Positions 8,809 through 17,101 of a stretch of 64,000 bases of DNA are shown here, piece after piece. Numbering within the stretch: position 1 is the stretch's first letter; each line of letters starts with the position of its first letter. Where the stretch lies: NCBI RefSeq assembly GCF_040049215.1, contig NZ_JBDZDN010000004.1, forward strand, positions 1-64,000. Direction: 5' to 3'. The stretch comes from Mesorhizobium_K sp040049215 (lineage in GTDB: Bacteria; Pseudomonadota; Alphaproteobacteria; Rhizobiales; Rhizobiaceae). The notes beneath the pieces were generated by a model. The model was given only the letters and a program-made list of their open reading frames with translations, had not been told where the DNA came from and did no database searches. The position numbers and the translations under genes were made by a program.

Positions 8809-9324
8809 ATGACCTCGCTGGATGAGCGTATCGAGCAGGAGGTCGCCGCTCTCGGCGACCTCACTCGTGAAGAGCTGGCCGCCCGCTGGGCGAAGGCTTA
8901 TGGGTGCCCTCCGCCAAAGGGCGTAAAGCGAGGCCTGCTCGAACGTGCGGCTGCCTGGCATCTGCAGACACGGCACTTCGGCGGGCTGTCTCCTGCGACA
9001 CGGAAAGCAATCCGTGATGCGGTGAAGCTTGGCCGAGGCGCCAACCCCGGAACCGGTCATCCTTCCTACGCTGCTGGCGCTGCGCAGACCGATCGAGACA
9101 CCAATACGCAGCGCCGCGTTGCCCGGCGCAGCTTGCCTGTGGTTCCTGCCCAGATCCTCAGGTCTGGCACGCGGCTGGTGCGTGAGTGGAATGGTAGAAC
9201 CCATGTCGTTGATGTGAGTGAGGATGGCTTTGTCTTCGACGGCCGGACCTATGGCTCGCTTTCGGCCATCGCCAAACGCATCACTGGCGCGCACTGGTCT
9301 GGTCCGAGGTTCTTCGGCCTATGA
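8809..9324 (+). CDS. DUF2924 domain protein
   Basis: About 171 residues. The N-terminal third has a helical ELAARWAKAYG...KGVKRGLLERAAAWHLQ pattern. The C-terminal part contains GTRLVREWNGRTHVVDV and DGRTYGSLSAIAKRITGAHW, the hallmark of DUF2924. The chosen start is ATG 8809; a GTG at 8800 that overlaps the DUF3489 stop is an alternative. The last codons overlap the recombinase ATG (ATGA at 9321-9324), so expression of the two is coupled. Members of this family are nearly always encoded directly before a large serine recombinase, and the protein is probably a recombinase accessory factor. The biochemical role is not known to me. Confidence 0.88.
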   Translation: MTSLDERIEQEVAALGDLTREELAARWAKAYGCPPPKGVKRGLLERAAAWHLQTRHFGGLSPATRKAIRDAVKLGRGANPGTGHPSYAAGAAQTDRDTNTQRRVARRSLPVVPAQILRSGTRLVREWNGRTHVVDVSEDGFVFDGRTYGSLSAIAKRITGAHWSGPRFFGL

Positions 9325-11018
9325 GCACCTCCTCTCGCCTGCGCTGCGCGATCTACACCCGCAAGTCCACCGAGGAAGGGCTGGACCAAGAATTCAACTC
9401 ACTCGATGCCCAGCGCGAAGCCTGCACTGCCTTCGTTGCTTCGCAGGTCGGGCTTGGCTGGAAGCTCGCGTCAGACCGGTATGATGATCCCGGCTTCTCG
9501 GGCGGCAGCATGGAGCGTCCTGCCCTGCAGCGGCTGTTGCAAGATATTCGTGAGAAGAAAATCGACGTGGTCGTCGTCTACAAGATCGACAGGCTGACAC
9601 GATCGCTGACCGACTTCTCCAGGATCGTCGAGGTGTTCGATCAAGCGGGTGTTTCCTTCGTCTCCGTTACGCAGCAGTTCAACACCACGACATCGATGGG
9701 CAGGCTGACGTTGAACGTGCTTCTCTCCTTTGCCCAGTTCGAACGAGAAGTCACAGCCGAGCGTATTCGCGACAAGATCGCCGCCTCGAAGAAGAAGGGC
9801 ATGTGGATGGGCGGTGTCGTGCCGCTCGGCTATCGGGTGGAGAACCGGAAGCTCGTCGTGCACCCGGAGGAAGCCAAGATCGTCCGCTGGCTGTTTGAAC
9901 AATATCTCGACTTGAAGTCGGTCCGCGCTCTCGTCGAGGAGGCAGCATCACATGGTCATTCGGGACGAACGACCTTGAGGAAGGACGGATCGAGGGTGAC
10001 GACGCGACCCTTCGGCCGCGGCAATCTATATCATCTGCTGTCGAACCAGATCTATATCGGCAGCATCCGTCACAAGGACAGGATCTATGACGGCGAGCAT
10101 CAGCCCATCATCGATCGCGAAATATTCGAAGAAGTGCAGCGCCTGCTGAAGGACCAGACGCCCATTCGAAAGAGTTCCTCCAACCAAAACGACGGCCATC
10201 TGCTGACCGGCATTCTCTATGACGAGGCCGGAGAGAAGCTCAGAGCCGTCCACGCCAACAAAAAGGGTGTGCGCTATCGCTACTACGTGTCCAGGCAACT
10301 CGTGGAGGGCCGAAAGAAGGATACCGACGGCTGGCGCTTGCCGGCAAATGAAGTTGATTCACTTGTCGAGCATCGGCTGACTCAAATCCTTCACGATCGA
10401 ACCCAACTCTCTAATTGGATTCAGAAGTCTCACCCGACGGCAAATCTCGCTGCGGCACTTGAGCGGAGCACAACGCTGAACAGCAACTTGAATGACACCG
10501 CGACCGAAGGCAGACGGGAACTTGTTCGTGGACTTGTCCGTCGTGTCACCTTGACGCCGGGTTCGCTCACAATCGAGATCGACCGAGCAGCGGTCGTCGC
10601 CGCGCTGCTTCCTAACCTGTCACGATCTGACCTGGAGCATGACGGTGCAGCCGTCAGAGTCGAATGTCCCATCTCGCTGAGGCGCCGTGGTGTCGAAATG
10701 CGGATGGTCGTAACCAACTCCGCCGAACGGCATCGCGAGCCCGATGCCGGCCTCGTTCTGCTCATCATGAGGGCTCATCAATATCTCGTCCTGCTCGTCG
10801 AGGGTCAGGGCAGGAAACTCTCGGACATCGCAGTAACCGAGAGGGTCGAGCTGTCGGAAGTGAGTCGTGTCCTCCCCCTTGCCTTTCTCTCACCATCGAT
10901 TGTCGACAGCATCTTCGCCGGCACCCAGCCCGTCAGCCTGACAGCGCAGCGACTGTCTCGACTTGCCGACCTTCCGGCATCGTGGCGGCAACAGTCAGAG
11001 CTGCTAGCCCGCGCCTGA
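9321..11018 (+). CDS. Large serine recombinase (resolvase/recombinase family)
   Basis: A site-specific recombinase of 565 residues. The resolvase domain contains the catalytic serine in YTRKSTEEG (Ser16) and the arginine-rich active-site segment VVYKIDRLTRSLTDF. It is followed by the helix ending in SFAQFEREVTAERIRDKI, then a Recombinase domain (GYRVENRKLVVHPEEAKIVRWLF and onward) and a zinc-ribbon/coiled-coil region. The C-terminal part reaches SQLLARA-like helices. It overlaps DUF2924 by 4 bp. Only about 200 bp after its stop begin the tRNA-derived repeats at 11225, the usual place for an attachment site relative to its recombinase. It probably mobilises the surrounding island, although integration at tRNA genes is more typical of tyrosine integrases. 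Confidence 0.93.
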   Translation: MSTSSRLRCAIYTRKSTEEGLDQEFNSLDAQREACTAFVASQVGLGWKLASDRYDDPGFSGGSMERPALQRLLQDIREKKIDVVVVYKIDRLTRSLTDFSRIVEVFDQAGVSFVSVTQQFNTTTSMGRLTLNVLLSFAQFEREVTAERIRDKIAASKKKGMWMGGVVPLGYRVENRKLVVHPEEAKIVRWLFEQYLDLKSVRALVEEAASHGHSGRTTLRKDGSRVTTRPFGRGNLYHLLSNQIYIGSIRHKDRIYDGEHQPIIDREIFEEVQRLLKDQTPIRKSSSNQNDGHLLTGILYDEAGEKLRAVHANKKGVRYRYYVSRQLVEGRKKDTDGWRLPANEVDSLVEHRLTQILHDRTQLSNWIQKSHPTANLAAALERSTTLNSNLNDTATEGRRELVRGLVRRVTLTPGSLTIEIDRAAVVAALLPNLSRSDLEHDGAAVRVECPISLRRRGVEMRMVVTNSAERHREPDAGLVLLIMRAHQYLVLLVEGQGRKLSDIAVTERVELSEVSRVLPLAFLSPSIVDSIFAGTQPVSLTAQRLSRLADLPASWRQQSELLARA

Positions 11019-11224
11019 GCGCATCAGCCGACCATCGCAGCGATGCACCCACCCAAACGTTTGGAAACGAAAACAGGCCGGTAGAGACCGACGCCCAAAA
11101 ACGCGTCTCAGCGGCGGAAATCAGAGACTTTCTGCCAAGTGTTGCGGGCGTCGGCCTCGTAAGCCTCGGAAAAGACAACGCTTTCTAGAGACGGTCAGAG
11201 AACCCGGGAAATGCCTGGACTGAA
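11019..11224. other. Intergenic, diverged repeat-like DNA with CCAAACGTTTGG palindrome
   Basis: There is no gene here. CCAAACGTTTGG at 11053-11064 is a perfect 12-bp palindrome preceded by a CATCGCAGCGATGCA inverted repeat. The same arrangement (GCATCGTTGCGATGC, then TCCAAACGTTTGGA) occurs at 20881-20914 before the right-hand repeat, along with shared AGAGACGA and TAAGCCTCGGA words. This looks like an older, more diverged copy of the 229-bp repeat family. Confidence 0.5.
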
Positions 11225-11453
11225 TGGTGGTTCCCAAGGGACTCGAACTGGCAACCAAACGGCAAAACTAAGCCTCGGAAATGTCGACACTATTCGGGCC
11301 GGTTTTCACGAAAGTCGCGGACAGAGACATTTCGGGCGAAAATTGCAGACGTTTGGACAGAGACGACTTCGCTGCATCGAGGTGCATCCCAGCGATCATG
11401 TGGTGATGCAAGCAACAAAAATCTCTACTAAGTCATTGATATTGCAGACTGTT
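11225..11453 (+). repeat. 229-bp repeat unit 1, starting with a degenerate tRNA-Ile2 3' end
   Basis: The unit starts TGGTGGTTCCCAAGGGACTC, which corresponds to the reverse complement of the tRNA-Ile2 CCA end and T-arm at 21315 (TGGTGGGCCCGGAGGGACTC). The anticodon-stem half has decayed. The rest of the unit contains CCTCGGAAATGTCGAC, GTTTGGACAGAGACGA and ATTGATATTGCAGACTG. It is exactly 229 bp to the next tRNA-like end at 11454, the same period as the right-hand unit (21086 to 21315). Confidence 0.8.
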
Positions 11454-11650
11454 TGGTGGTTCCCAAGGGACTCGAACTGGCAACCAAATGGCAAAACTAA
11501 GCCTCGGAAATGTCGACGCTATTCCGGCCCATTTTCAGGAAAGTCGCAGACAGAGACGTTTGGGGCGACAACAGTAAACATTTGTACAGAGACGATTTTG
11601 CTGCATCGATTTGCATTCCAGCGATCATTTGATGCTTCAGGCGGCAAGTC
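11454..11650 (+). repeat. Repeat unit 2, truncated before the Gfo/Idh gene
   Basis: This second copy begins with the same tRNA 3'-end-like sequence (TGGTGGTTCCCAAGGGACTC) and follows unit 1 through the GTACAGAGACGATTTTGCTG segment and GCGATCATTTGATGC. Similarity fades around 11640-11655, where the sugar-catabolic island begins with the 3' end of the Gfo/Idh gene. Its natural continuation matches the start of the right-hand unit at 21086, as expected if an element inserted in a tandem array. Confidence 0.75.
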
Positions 11651-11711
11651 AGAAATTGTGCCCTTCGATCTGCTTGATCAAGATTGCGAGAATCTCCTTG
11701 ACGCCGCGCTC

Positions 11712-12731
11712 TCAGCCCGTAAGCGCAGCAACAGTGTTGGATCTGGCTGATCGGGCAAAGGCATCGAGGACCCGCATATTCTTGACCGAATCCTCAATCG
11801 GTGGGATGGCCGAGAGGTCCCCGCGAACGGCGTCTGCGAAAGCCTCAATCATCAACTGATAGTGATCCACCGCAGGCAATTCTTCCTGGCGTCGGCGGCC
11901 GTTCTCGTCAACGACGATCACTAATGTCTCGGAGATGCGCGATCCCAGCCCTGGAATGATGCCGCGCGGCACCTCGATCTGGCCGCGCCTCCCGATCACC
12001 CGATAGAAGCCCTGAGCGTTGCCCATGAAGGAGCAACTCACCATTGCGACGCGGCCCGCCGAAAATTCGAGGACGGCGGCGCACGCAACGTCGACCCCGT
12101 ATCGATCGTCGATTGACCAGCGCCCCAAAACGCTGAGCGGCTCCTCTGCGAATATGCTGCGGGCGATGTGGACGACATAACAGCCCATGTCGAGGAGGGC
12201 CCCACCGCCGAGTTTCTTGTCAAATCGCACATTTGCCGGGTCCACTGGGCTCATGAGATCCACCGAAAGATGAGCGTGGACTTCGACGACTTCGCCGATC
12301 TCCCCCGACGCGATGATATCCCGCACGCGGTCATGTTGCGGATGGAAGCGATACATGAAGCCCTCCATCAGCAGCACCTTGTAGTCGGCACAGGCTCGCA
12401 CCACAGTCTCGGCCGCGGCGGCGTTCATCGCGATAGGCTTCTCGCAGAGGATCGCCTTGCCAGCATGAGCAGCGGCGACTGCCCAGTGCGCGTGCTCGGA
12501 ATTGGGTAGAGGTATGTAGACTGCCTCGACATCCGGATCGGCCAGCAGCTCCTCGTAGGAGCCAAGCACGCGCTCTATGCCAGCCTCCCGAGCCCAGTCT
12601 GAAGCAACCTCAGGGCGTCGGGTCGCGACTGCGACAACCCTGGCATTGCGGGCTTTGGTGATGGCAGGCACCACCGCTGTCTTGGCTATTCCGGCAGCGC
12701 CCAGCACGCCGAATCTCACTGGATTTTGCAT
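11712..12731 (-). CDS. Gfo/Idh/MocA family NAD(P)-dependent oxidoreductase
   Basis: A sugar oxidoreductase of 339 residues. The N-terminal Rossmann fold carries GVLGAAGIA (8-16). CEKPIAM holds the family's EKP catalytic lysine region, and the C-terminal alpha/beta domain contains GGGALLDMGCYVVH with the conserved D/H pair. There is no signal peptide, so it is cytoplasmic. It is transcribed away from the LacI gene across a 137-bp region holding a LacI-type operator and belongs to the same regulon. With the isomerase-like TIM barrel and importer downstream it may oxidise or reduce a cyclic sugar or 3-keto sugar; the substrate is not readable. Confidence 0.9.
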   Translation of the reverse strand: MQNPVRFGVLGAAGIAKTAVVPAITKARNARVVAVATRRPEVASDWAREAGIERVLGSYEELLADPDVEAVYIPLPNSEHAHWAVAAAHAGKAILCEKPIAMNAAAAETVVRACADYKVLLMEGFMYRFHPQHDRVRDIIASGEIGEVVEVHAHLSVDLMSPVDPANVRFDKKLGGGALLDMGCYVVHIARSIFAEEPLSVLGRWSIDDRYGVDVACAAVLEFSAGRVAMVSCSFMGNAQGFYRVIGRRGQIEVPRGIIPGLGSRISETLVIVVDENGRRRQEELPAVDHYQLMIEAFADAVRGDLSAIPPIEDSVKNMRVLDAFARSARSNTVAALTG

Positions 12732-12795
12732 GGTGCCTGAGTCCGATCTTTATTGCTTTGGGCCACAACATCGTTGAACCTTCAAAATGAAGAAG

Positions 12796-12807
12796 GTAAA
12801 CGATTAC
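12796..12807. promoter_or_regulatory. Putative LacI-family operator in the Gfo/Idh-LacI divergent region
   Basis: GTAAACGATTAC is an imperfect palindrome. Its exact reverse complement, GTAATCGTTTAC, occurs at 14058-14069 before the flavoprotein gene. The TAAxCG(A/T)TTA core is typical of LacI/GalR operators. It lies 62 bp before the LacI start and 65 bp before the Gfo/Idh start, so it can control both divergent genes, including autoregulation. Confidence 0.7.
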
Positions 12808-12868
12808 GTCAACAGATTCGACACGCGTTCGTTGGTTGTTTAGTCCTTTGGACTTCAAGGAATGGTGC

Positions 12869-13930
12869 ATGGCTAACATTCGAGATGTGGCGAGCCGCGC
12901 GGGGGTATCTGTGGCGACGGTGTCGCATGTCATCAACGAGTCGCGTTTTGTTGCGGATGAAACCAAAGCGCGCGTGCTCTCAGCCATATCCGAGCTCAAC
13001 TATCGCCGTGACGGCATAGCTCGCAGTCTGAGGCGCAGCCACACCGGAACCATCGGAGCGATTATCTCGGACGTCACCAACCCGTTCTTCTCCGACCTGG
13101 TGAAGGGGATCGACAATGTCGTCCACAACCTTCCTAACCGGGTGAACGTCATGCTGTGCAATACTGAGGAGGATCCGGCCAAAGAAAGGGCCTATCTCGA
13201 CGTGCTGATGGAAAAGCGCGTCGACGGCCTCATCGTGGCGCCCGCTGGCGACAACAGGGCATACTTCCAGTCGCTCATCGAGCAGTCGTTTCCGCTAGTC
13301 TTCGTCGACCGCACGCTTTCGGGCATCGACGTCGAGTCGGTTGAGGTCGACAACCTCGCCGCATCCGCTAGCGTTATCCGGCATCTGATCGATCAGGGGC
13401 ATCGACGCATCGCAGTGCTCAAGGCTACGCTACAAGCCAATTCCATAGGCAACCGGTTGAGCGGCTATGAGCAGGAGATGGCAGTCGCAGGCTTGTCGAC
13501 TTCGCGGGAACTGGTGGTCGAATGCGCCTCCGATATTGTGTCGGCGCAAGTGGGAGGCAGCAGGCTTCTTGATCTAGATCCGCTTCCGGACGCAGTGTTC
13601 TGCACAAACAATTTCATGACGCTCGGCATGGTGCGCGCAATCAACGCGCGGGGCTTGCGCTGTCCAGAGGATATCGCCATTGCCGGTTTCGACGACTTTC
13701 TATGGGCGGACGCCTTTCGGCCACGCATCACTGCTGTGGCGCAGCCGAGCATAGAAATGGGCGAGGAGGCGGCGCGGCTCCTAATGTCGCGCATCGCCAA
13801 GACGCGCAGCGGTCAGCCCGTCCATCGGCTTCTCGACACCTCGCTTATCGTTCGCGAATCGTCAGGTCCAAGGCAGCTTTCGCGATCTTTGACGAGTGCG
13901 CCCGGCACCGGCGATCGCGCGCCCGCCTGA
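12869..13930 (+). CDS. LacI-family transcriptional regulator
   Basis: A regulator of 353 residues. It has a LacI helix-turn-helix (MANIRDVASRAGVSVATVSH, residues 1-20), a hinge ending SELNYRRDGIARSLR, and a periplasmic-binding-protein-like effector domain from GTIGAIISDVTNPFF to the C-terminus. The ATG at 12869 places the HTH at residue 1, as is usual, and has AAGG 8 bp upstream. Matching palindromes lie in its own promoter and before the flavoprotein gene, so it is probably a sugar-responsive repressor of the whole 11.7-20.8 kb cluster. Confidence 0.93.
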   Translation: MANIRDVASRAGVSVATVSHVINESRFVADETKARVLSAISELNYRRDGIARSLRRSHTGTIGAIISDVTNPFFSDLVKGIDNVVHNLPNRVNVMLCNTEEDPAKERAYLDVLMEKRVDGLIVAPAGDNRAYFQSLIEQSFPLVFVDRTLSGIDVESVEVDNLAASASVIRHLIDQGHRRIAVLKATLQANSIGNRLSGYEQEMAVAGLSTSRELVVECASDIVSAQVGGSRLLDLDPLPDAVFCTNNFMTLGMVRAINARGLRCPEDIAIAGFDDFLWADAFRPRITAVAQPSIEMGEEAARLLMSRIAKTRSGQPVHRLLDTSLIVRESSGPRQLSRSLTSAPGTGDRAPA

Positions 13931-14057
13931 GAGAGCGCAAGTAGTTCCCATTTAGACGCAGCGGTTGCCCCAGCATCGTGCCGCTTGGCGGAACGGCGGT
14001 CCTGGATCAGTTCGGCCCGCCACTTCCACAAAAACAGCCACAGTTGACGACTGATAT

Positions 14058-14083
14058 GTAATCGTTTACGTAATCGATTACGT
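14058..14083. promoter_or_regulatory. Tandem LacI operators upstream of the catabolic operon
   Basis: Two overlapping palindromes occur. GTAATCGTTTAC (14058-14069) is the reverse complement of the operator at 12796. ACGTAATCGATTACGT (14068-14083) is a perfect 16-bp palindrome and probably the strongest site. They end 26 bp before the ATG of the flavoprotein gene, a position suited to repression. The 179-bp gap from the LacI stop otherwise holds no feature I recognise. Confidence 0.75.
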
Positions 14084-14109
14084 CATTGATTTCTGCGTGT
14101 GGTGATCCA

Positions 14110-16176
14110 ATGAAGGCCGACACATCGCACTATCCGCATCTGCTGAGCAGTTTTGCTCTGCGGGGCGTCGCGCTGAGAAACCGCTTGGTGTTCCAGCCGC
14201 ACTTCACTGCGCTCGGCCATCTCGACGGCATGCCCTCGGACGATCTTCGCGCGTATCATGAGGAACGGGCCCGCGGCGGTGTCGGCCTCATCATACTCGA
14301 GAGCCAGGCGGTCCATCCGACCGGCAAGATGTCGCGTCGTTTCATCAACGCCTGGGACCCAGCGGTTGTGCCGGGCCTCGCCAAAGTGGCCGACGCGGTG
14401 CACTGCCATGGCGCGAAGATTTTCGGCCAGCTAACCCATGGCGGACACACGTCGCTCGAACACCCGCCGCATATCATGTGGGCGCCAACCCAGATGCCAG
14501 AACCTTCGAGCCACCACTCGACCAAGGCGATGGATGACGACGACATTCGCGCGGTGGTCGAAGGCTTCGCCCTAAGCGCCCGGAACCTGATTGACGCCGG
14601 CATCGACGGCATCGAGATCAAGATCGCACATGACGGGCTGTTGCGTTCCTTCGCCTCGCCCTACTTCAACCGCCGGACTGATGCCTATGGCGGCAATTTC
14701 GAGAACCGCATGCGGCTCTCCTGCGAGGTGCTGGTTGCGATCCGCGACGCTATCGGCAACGCGCCGCTTGGTATTCGGTTATGCGTGAACGAGTTCACCC
14801 CGTTCGGCTACGACACGGAATACGGACTGGAGATGGCGGCCGCGCTAGAGAGCACCGGCGCCGTCGACTACTTCAATTCAGACGCCGGCTCATTCTCCAG
14901 CTACTGGATGGAGATTCCGCCGGCAGCCGTTGCCCGCGACGACTTCCGCAAAATCAACGCGGCCCTGAAGGCCGCCACCAAGCTGCCCGTCGTAGCCTTC
15001 GGCCGCATCACTCCGCAGGCCGGCGAAGCGCTGGTTCGCGACGGCGAAGCCGACCTCGTTGGCATGGCGCGCCAGTTGATCGCAGATCCGGAAACGGCAA
15101 ACAAGCTTAAGGCAGGCCGCGGCGACCTCGTGCGCATGTGTATCTCATGCAACGACGCCTGCATTTACCAAGTTGGCCAGGAGAAGGGTGTGCGCTGCGT
15201 CCACAATCCGGGCGCCGGGCGCGAGCTGACGCACAGCGAGCGCTTCGTCTCCGTCGCGCCGAAACGGTTGCGCGTGGTCGTAGCGGGCGGCGGTCCAGCC
15301 GGGCTGAAGACGGCGGAGCTCGCATTACGTCGAGGTCACAGTGTAACATTGTTCGAGCGCGATAAGCGGCTCGGCGGCCTCGTCAACCTGGCCGCCACGC
15401 AGCCCGAACATGCCGCAATTGGCGAGGTGACATCCTATCTGGAAGCCGCCGTGCGCGAGCACGCCGTCACCGTTCGGCTTGGCGAGGAGGCGACGCTCGA
15501 CAACATCAAAGCCTGCAATCCCGACATCGTCGTCGTGGCGACCGGCTCGGATCCCAACTTGCCCGACAAGACGGACACCGACTCCGTCCTGTCGAGGCAG
15601 CTTGGACGACAAATTCTGCCCGAAATTGCCGGGCTCGACGGCGACAATGTTGTCTCCCCGGACAAGGTCTTGTCAGGAGAGGCTCGCCTTTCGGGGCACG
15701 TCGTGGTGATCGACAACAACGGCCACTGGGAAGCCGCCGGCACCGCTGAATTCTTGGCTGACAACGGCTGTCGGGTGACGATTGTCGCCGGACACACCTT
15801 GGTCGGCGAGGACATCGAATCGGGAAATCGCACTCTCTTCTACCGGCGCGCTGCCATCAAAGGTATCTCCATGCGGACCGCCACGCACGTTACCGCGATC
15901 GAGACAGGAAAAGTGCGCATCTCGGCCGTTTTTAGTGCCTCCGACGCCATCGGCTGGGCGAAATACATCCTGATGCCGGGCGATGAAGAAACCATCGACG
16001 GGGTCGACTGGGTAGTGCCGGTTATAGGTAGGCGGTCGCGCGAGGATCTCTACCTCAAGCTCAAAGATTCCCCGGATTTTGCCGGCGTCCGCGTTGAGCG
16101 GGTGGGCGACTGCGTTGTGCCGCGACTGATCCAGAGCACCATTTTGGAGGCGTTTGAACTCGGCCGCGAGTTGTGA
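14110..16176 (+). CDS. NADH:flavin oxidoreductase, OYE/2,4-dienoyl-CoA reductase/TMADH type
   Basis: A three-part flavoprotein of 688 residues. An N-terminal OYE-type FMN TIM barrel (about 10-350, with IFGQLTHGGH and IKIAHDGLLRSFASPYFNRR) is followed by a 4Fe-4S ligand set C-x2-C-x3-C-x11-C (about 346-365). A FAD/NAD(P) Rossmann domain follows (VVVAGGGPAGLKTAE). This is the architecture of trimethylamine dehydrogenase and dienoyl-CoA reductase. The ATG at 14110 is preferred; an upstream TTG lies against the operator. It is the first gene of the sugar operon, so a redox step on an unsaturated or keto sugar derivative is more likely than fatty-acid metabolism, but this is inference. Confidence 0.88.
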   Translation: MKADTSHYPHLLSSFALRGVALRNRLVFQPHFTALGHLDGMPSDDLRAYHEERARGGVGLIILESQAVHPTGKMSRRFINAWDPAVVPGLAKVADAVHCHGAKIFGQLTHGGHTSLEHPPHIMWAPTQMPEPSSHHSTKAMDDDDIRAVVEGFALSARNLIDAGIDGIEIKIAHDGLLRSFASPYFNRRTDAYGGNFENRMRLSCEVLVAIRDAIGNAPLGIRLCVNEFTPFGYDTEYGLEMAAALESTGAVDYFNSDAGSFSSYWMEIPPAAVARDDFRKINAALKAATKLPVVAFGRITPQAGEALVRDGEADLVGMARQLIADPETANKLKAGRGDLVRMCISCNDACIYQVGQEKGVRCVHNPGAGRELTHSERFVSVAPKRLRVVVAGGGPAGLKTAELALRRGHSVTLFERDKRLGGLVNLAATQPEHAAIGEVTSYLEAAVREHAVTVRLGEEATLDNIKACNPDIVVVATGSDPNLPDKTDTDSVLSRQLGRQILPEIAGLDGDNVVSPDKVLSGEARLSGHVVVIDNNGHWEAAGTAEFLADNGCRVTIVAGHTLVGEDIESGNRTLFYRRAAIKGISMRTATHVTAIETGKVRISAVFSASDAIGWAKYILMPGDEETIDGVDWVVPVIGRRSREDLYLKLKDSPDFAGVRVERVGDCVVPRLIQSTILEAFELGREL

Positions 16177-16216
16177 GTTCCGACAGCCAGTCGACCAAGA
16201 CATTTGGGAGGAGCAC

Positions 16217-17101
16217 GTGAAGCTAGCATTCAACACCTGGGTCTATTCCAGCTTTCCGGTCTGGGTCCCTTCATATCCGCTGACCGACACGATCGAGCGC
16301 ATCGCCCGCATCGGCTACGAGGGCATTGAGATCGGCGCGGCCAGCCCGCATGCCTATCCCGACTACTTGGACGTGGCGCAGCGGCGCGATATCAAGGCAT
16401 GCCTTGATGCCAATGGGCTGGCATTGGCAAGCATGCTGCCGGCACCTGGCGGCGGCCCGGGTTTCAATGCCGCTTCGCCGCTCGAGGCGGAGCGCGCAAA
16501 CACGCTCGACCAGTATCGCAAAGTCATCGACCTCTGCGCCGATCTCGGCGGCAAACAGGTGCTTTATGTCGCCGGCTGGCAGATATTCGGCACCCAGCGC
16601 GAGCAGGCGTGGGAATGGAGCCGTTCGGCTCTTGCTGAACTCGCCGGACATGCCGCCACTCGCGACGTATCGATGATCATCGAGCCGACGTCGGCCGACA
16701 GCAATCTCGTGGATTCCTGTGACGACGCCATGCGCATGAAGCGTGAGGTCGGTGCAAGCAATGTCGGGCTAATGTTCGACACCTACCACACGATCTACCG
16801 CAACGAAGTCGCTACCGACTACGTGCTGCGCATGGGCAAGGATCTGCGACACATCCACCTCGCTGATGCCAACCGCGCCGCGCCCAGCGACGCGGGCCGC
16901 GCGGACTACCGGGGTCTAGTTGCCGCGCTGGCCGAGCAGGGTTTTGGCGGCTACGTCACCATGGAGATCGGCTTCGACCGTCGCGCTGTCGAGCCCGACC
17001 GCATCGCCCGCGAAGCCTACACCTATGTCAAATCGCTGGTCGACGGACTGCCAAAGGCCAGCGCCCGCGAGGCTGCAAGCAGGTTGGGGGAAAGTTCATG
17101 A
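16217..17101 (+). CDS. Sugar phosphate isomerase/epimerase family TIM barrel
   Basis: A 294-residue xylose isomerase-like (AP endonuclease 2 family) protein. Metal-ligand positions are visible as the Glu in MIIEPTS, the Asp/His in GLMFDTYHT, the His in RHIHLADANR and the Glu in VTMEIGFD. It starts with GTG at 16217 preceded by GGGAGG. It follows the flavoprotein by 40 bp and overlaps the ABC ATPase gene by 4 bp (ATGA), so it is a member of the operon. Relatives isomerise or epimerise sugars or inosose, and some act on 3-keto-glycosides; the substrate here is unknown. Confidence 0.88.
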   Translation: MKLAFNTWVYSSFPVWVPSYPLTDTIERIARIGYEGIEIGAASPHAYPDYLDVAQRRDIKACLDANGLALASMLPAPGGGPGFNAASPLEAERANTLDQYRKVIDLCADLGGKQVLYVAGWQIFGTQREQAWEWSRSALAELAGHAATRDVSMIIEPTSADSNLVDSCDDAMRMKREVGASNVGLMFDTYHTIYRNEVATDYVLRMGKDLRHIHLADANRAAPSDAGRADYRGLVAALAEQGFGGYVTMEIGFDRRAVEPDRIAREAYTYVKSLVDGLPKASAREAASRLGESS

